Notes under the pieces: generated by a model
What the model was told of the DNA's origin: nothing
The model's database searches: none
The model's input: the letters and a program-made list of their open reading frames with translations, nothing else
NCBI GenBank assembly: GCA_002404605.1
Contig: DHKA01000100.1
Location: 1 to 5,651, forward strand
From: Clostridiales bacterium UBA4706
GTDB taxonomy: Bacteria > Bacillota > Clostridia > Oscillospirales > Oscillospiraceae
Length of the DNA stretch: 5,651 nt
Direction of reading: 5' to 3'
Program-made: the position numbers and the translations under genes
Part shown: positions 4,746 to 5,651 of the stretch, piece after piece
Layout of the letters: every line of letters begins with the position of its first letter
Position numbering within the stretch: position 1 is the stretch's first letter

Positions 4746-5651
4746 TCAGCCCACGATGTCCCCGCCGTCAAAGGGGTCGCCGCACTCGGGGCAGAACTTC
4801 GGCGGGTGCGCCGGATCGGCGGGCTCCCAGCCGCATTTGTCGCACTTGTACTGCGGAACACCGGCGGGCTTCTTTGCGCCGCACTCGGAGCAGAATTTGC
4901 CCTTGTTCACCGCGCCGCAGGAGCACGTCCAGGTGTTCGCGGCGGGTTCGGGCTTCTTTGTGCCGCAGGAAGAGCAGAACTTGCCGGTGGACACGGTGCC
5001 GCACTGCGGGCACTTCCAGCCGTTTGCCGCGGGAGAGGCGGCCTGCTGCTGCGCGCCCATCTGGTAAAGATCCTGCGCGTTGAAGCCGCCGGCGTTCTGC
5101 GCCATGTTCATGCCCATGAAGCCGACAGCGGCGCCGCCATGGTTCTTTGCGGCGTCCTGCATGGCGTTCGCCTGCGCGCGGGCAAGATTCGCCGCGGCCA
5201 TGCCGGGGTTCATGTACGCCTTGGCCTGCTGCATCTGCTTGATCATCTGCTCGTCTTCTTCGCTCGCCTTCACGCTGGAAACGCCGAAGGAGACGATCTC
5301 AATGCCGCGCAGATCGCGCCACTTGGCGGAGAGAACGTCGTTGAGCGCCTGCGCGATCTCCATCGTGTGGCCGGGCAGGGCGCTGTAGCGGATGCCCATG
5401 TCGGAGATCTTCGCAAATGCGGGCTGAAGCGCGGTCAGAAGCTCGGCCTTGAGCTGGCTGTCGATCTTGTCGCGGGTGAAGGCCGCTTCCACATTGCCGC
5501 AGAGGTTCGTATAGAACAGCAGCGGGTTCGTGATGCGGTAGCTGTATTCGCCGAAGCAGCGGATGGCGATGTCGAGATCGATGCCGGCGGCCTCGTCCAC
5601 GACGCGGAACGGCACCGGAGAGGGCGTGCCGTACTTGTTGCCGACGAGCTC
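4746..5651 (-). CDS. SPFH/Band_7_1-domain protein with three C-terminal zinc ribbons (5' partial)
   Basis: The frame is open to the right edge (visible start ELVGNKYGTPSPVPFRV), so the true start lies beyond 5651; the GTG at 5615 is internal. The visible 301 residues hold the rear half of an SPFH domain of the Band_7_1 or 'virion core protein' type, with IAIRCFGEYSYRI, ALPGHTMEIAQALNDVLSAK and RGIEIVSFGVSSVKASEEDE. Next comes an Ala/Met/Gln-rich helix and Gly-rich linker, then three zinc ribbons: CPQC/CSSC, CSC/CSEC and CDKC/CPEC. SPFH proteins assemble at membranes as scaffolds. A Bacillus relative with a similar fold, YdjI, works with PspA-type envelope stress proteins. A membrane-scaffold role here is an inference from the family. 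It is followed by a lipoprotein gene after 12 bases, giving a likely envelope-related operon. Base composition is clearly more GC-rich than in the toxin locus. Confidence 0.9.
   Translation of the reverse strand, partial: ELVGNKYGTPSPVPFRVVDEAAGIDLDIAIRCFGEYSYRITNPLLFYTNLCGNVEAAFTRDKIDSQLKAELLTALQPAFAKISDMGIRYSALPGHTMEIAQALNDVLSAKWRDLRGIEIVSFGVSSVKASEEDEQMIKQMQQAKAYMNPGMAAANLARAQANAMQDAAKNHGGAAVGFMGMNMAQNAGGFNAQDLYQMGAQQQAASPAANGWKCPQCGTVSTGKFCSSCGTKKPEPAANTWTCSCGAVNKGKFCSECGAKKPAGVPQYKCDKCGWEPADPAHPPKFCPECGDPFDGGDIVG

Noticed and set aside
4355..5067. + strand open frames opposite the lipoprotein and SPFH genes
   Set aside because: GC-rich antisense shadows with low-complexity Arg/Ala/Gly/Ser content; the - strand products carry a clear lipobox, SPFH motifs and zinc ribbons.

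Overview
The window most likely comes from a Bacillota (Clostridia-like, probably gut-associated) chromosome. The evidence is a lipoprotein with a Gram-positive style signal and a Pro/Thr/Ser/Glu linker, an SPFH (Band_7_1-type) protein ending in zinc ribbons, and a contact-dependent toxin locus of the Bacillus YeeF-YezG kind. No RNA gene, CRISPR array, transposase or recombinase gene is visible. The taxonomic placement is an inference.

Left part (1-3829, + strand): a polymorphic-toxin locus. One reading frame runs from the left edge to 2283, broken only by a single TAG at 613-615. It encodes a Gln/Pro-rich and then strongly charged coiled-coil stretch, a helical middle region, an acidic linker, a pretoxin motif and a C-terminal nuclease domain of the DNA/RNA non-specific endonuclease type (His-Me finger, Endonuclea_NS_2-like). 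A 170-residue immunity protein (YezG/DUF600-like) overlaps its stop codon, followed by a GC-rich hairpin terminator. The nuclease, immunity gene and terminator then recur at about 2943-3829. This second nuclease has no N-terminal delivery region, no pretoxin motif and no convincing start site. It therefore looks like an orphan toxin/immunity cassette: a silent store of an alternative toxin tip, or immunity against a relative's toxin.

Middle (3830-4028): a short intergenic region between convergent genes. It holds three hairpins in a row, the last one long (18 bp outer stem). The sequence becomes visibly more GC-rich to its right.

Right part (4029-5651, - strand): a two-gene operon. An SPFH-domain protein with three C-terminal zinc ribbons (start beyond the right edge) is followed after 12 bases by a small secreted lipoprotein of unknown function. 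These look like resident genes next to the accessory toxin locus.

How it fits together: gene 1 would deliver a nuclease to competing cells, while the immunity gene, translated by coupling to the toxin stop, protects the producer. The downstream copy supplies a diverged nuclease/immunity pair that could be swapped in by recombination through shared ends. The in-frame TAG raises the question of whether the main toxin is a decaying allele, is read through, or reflects a sequence error.
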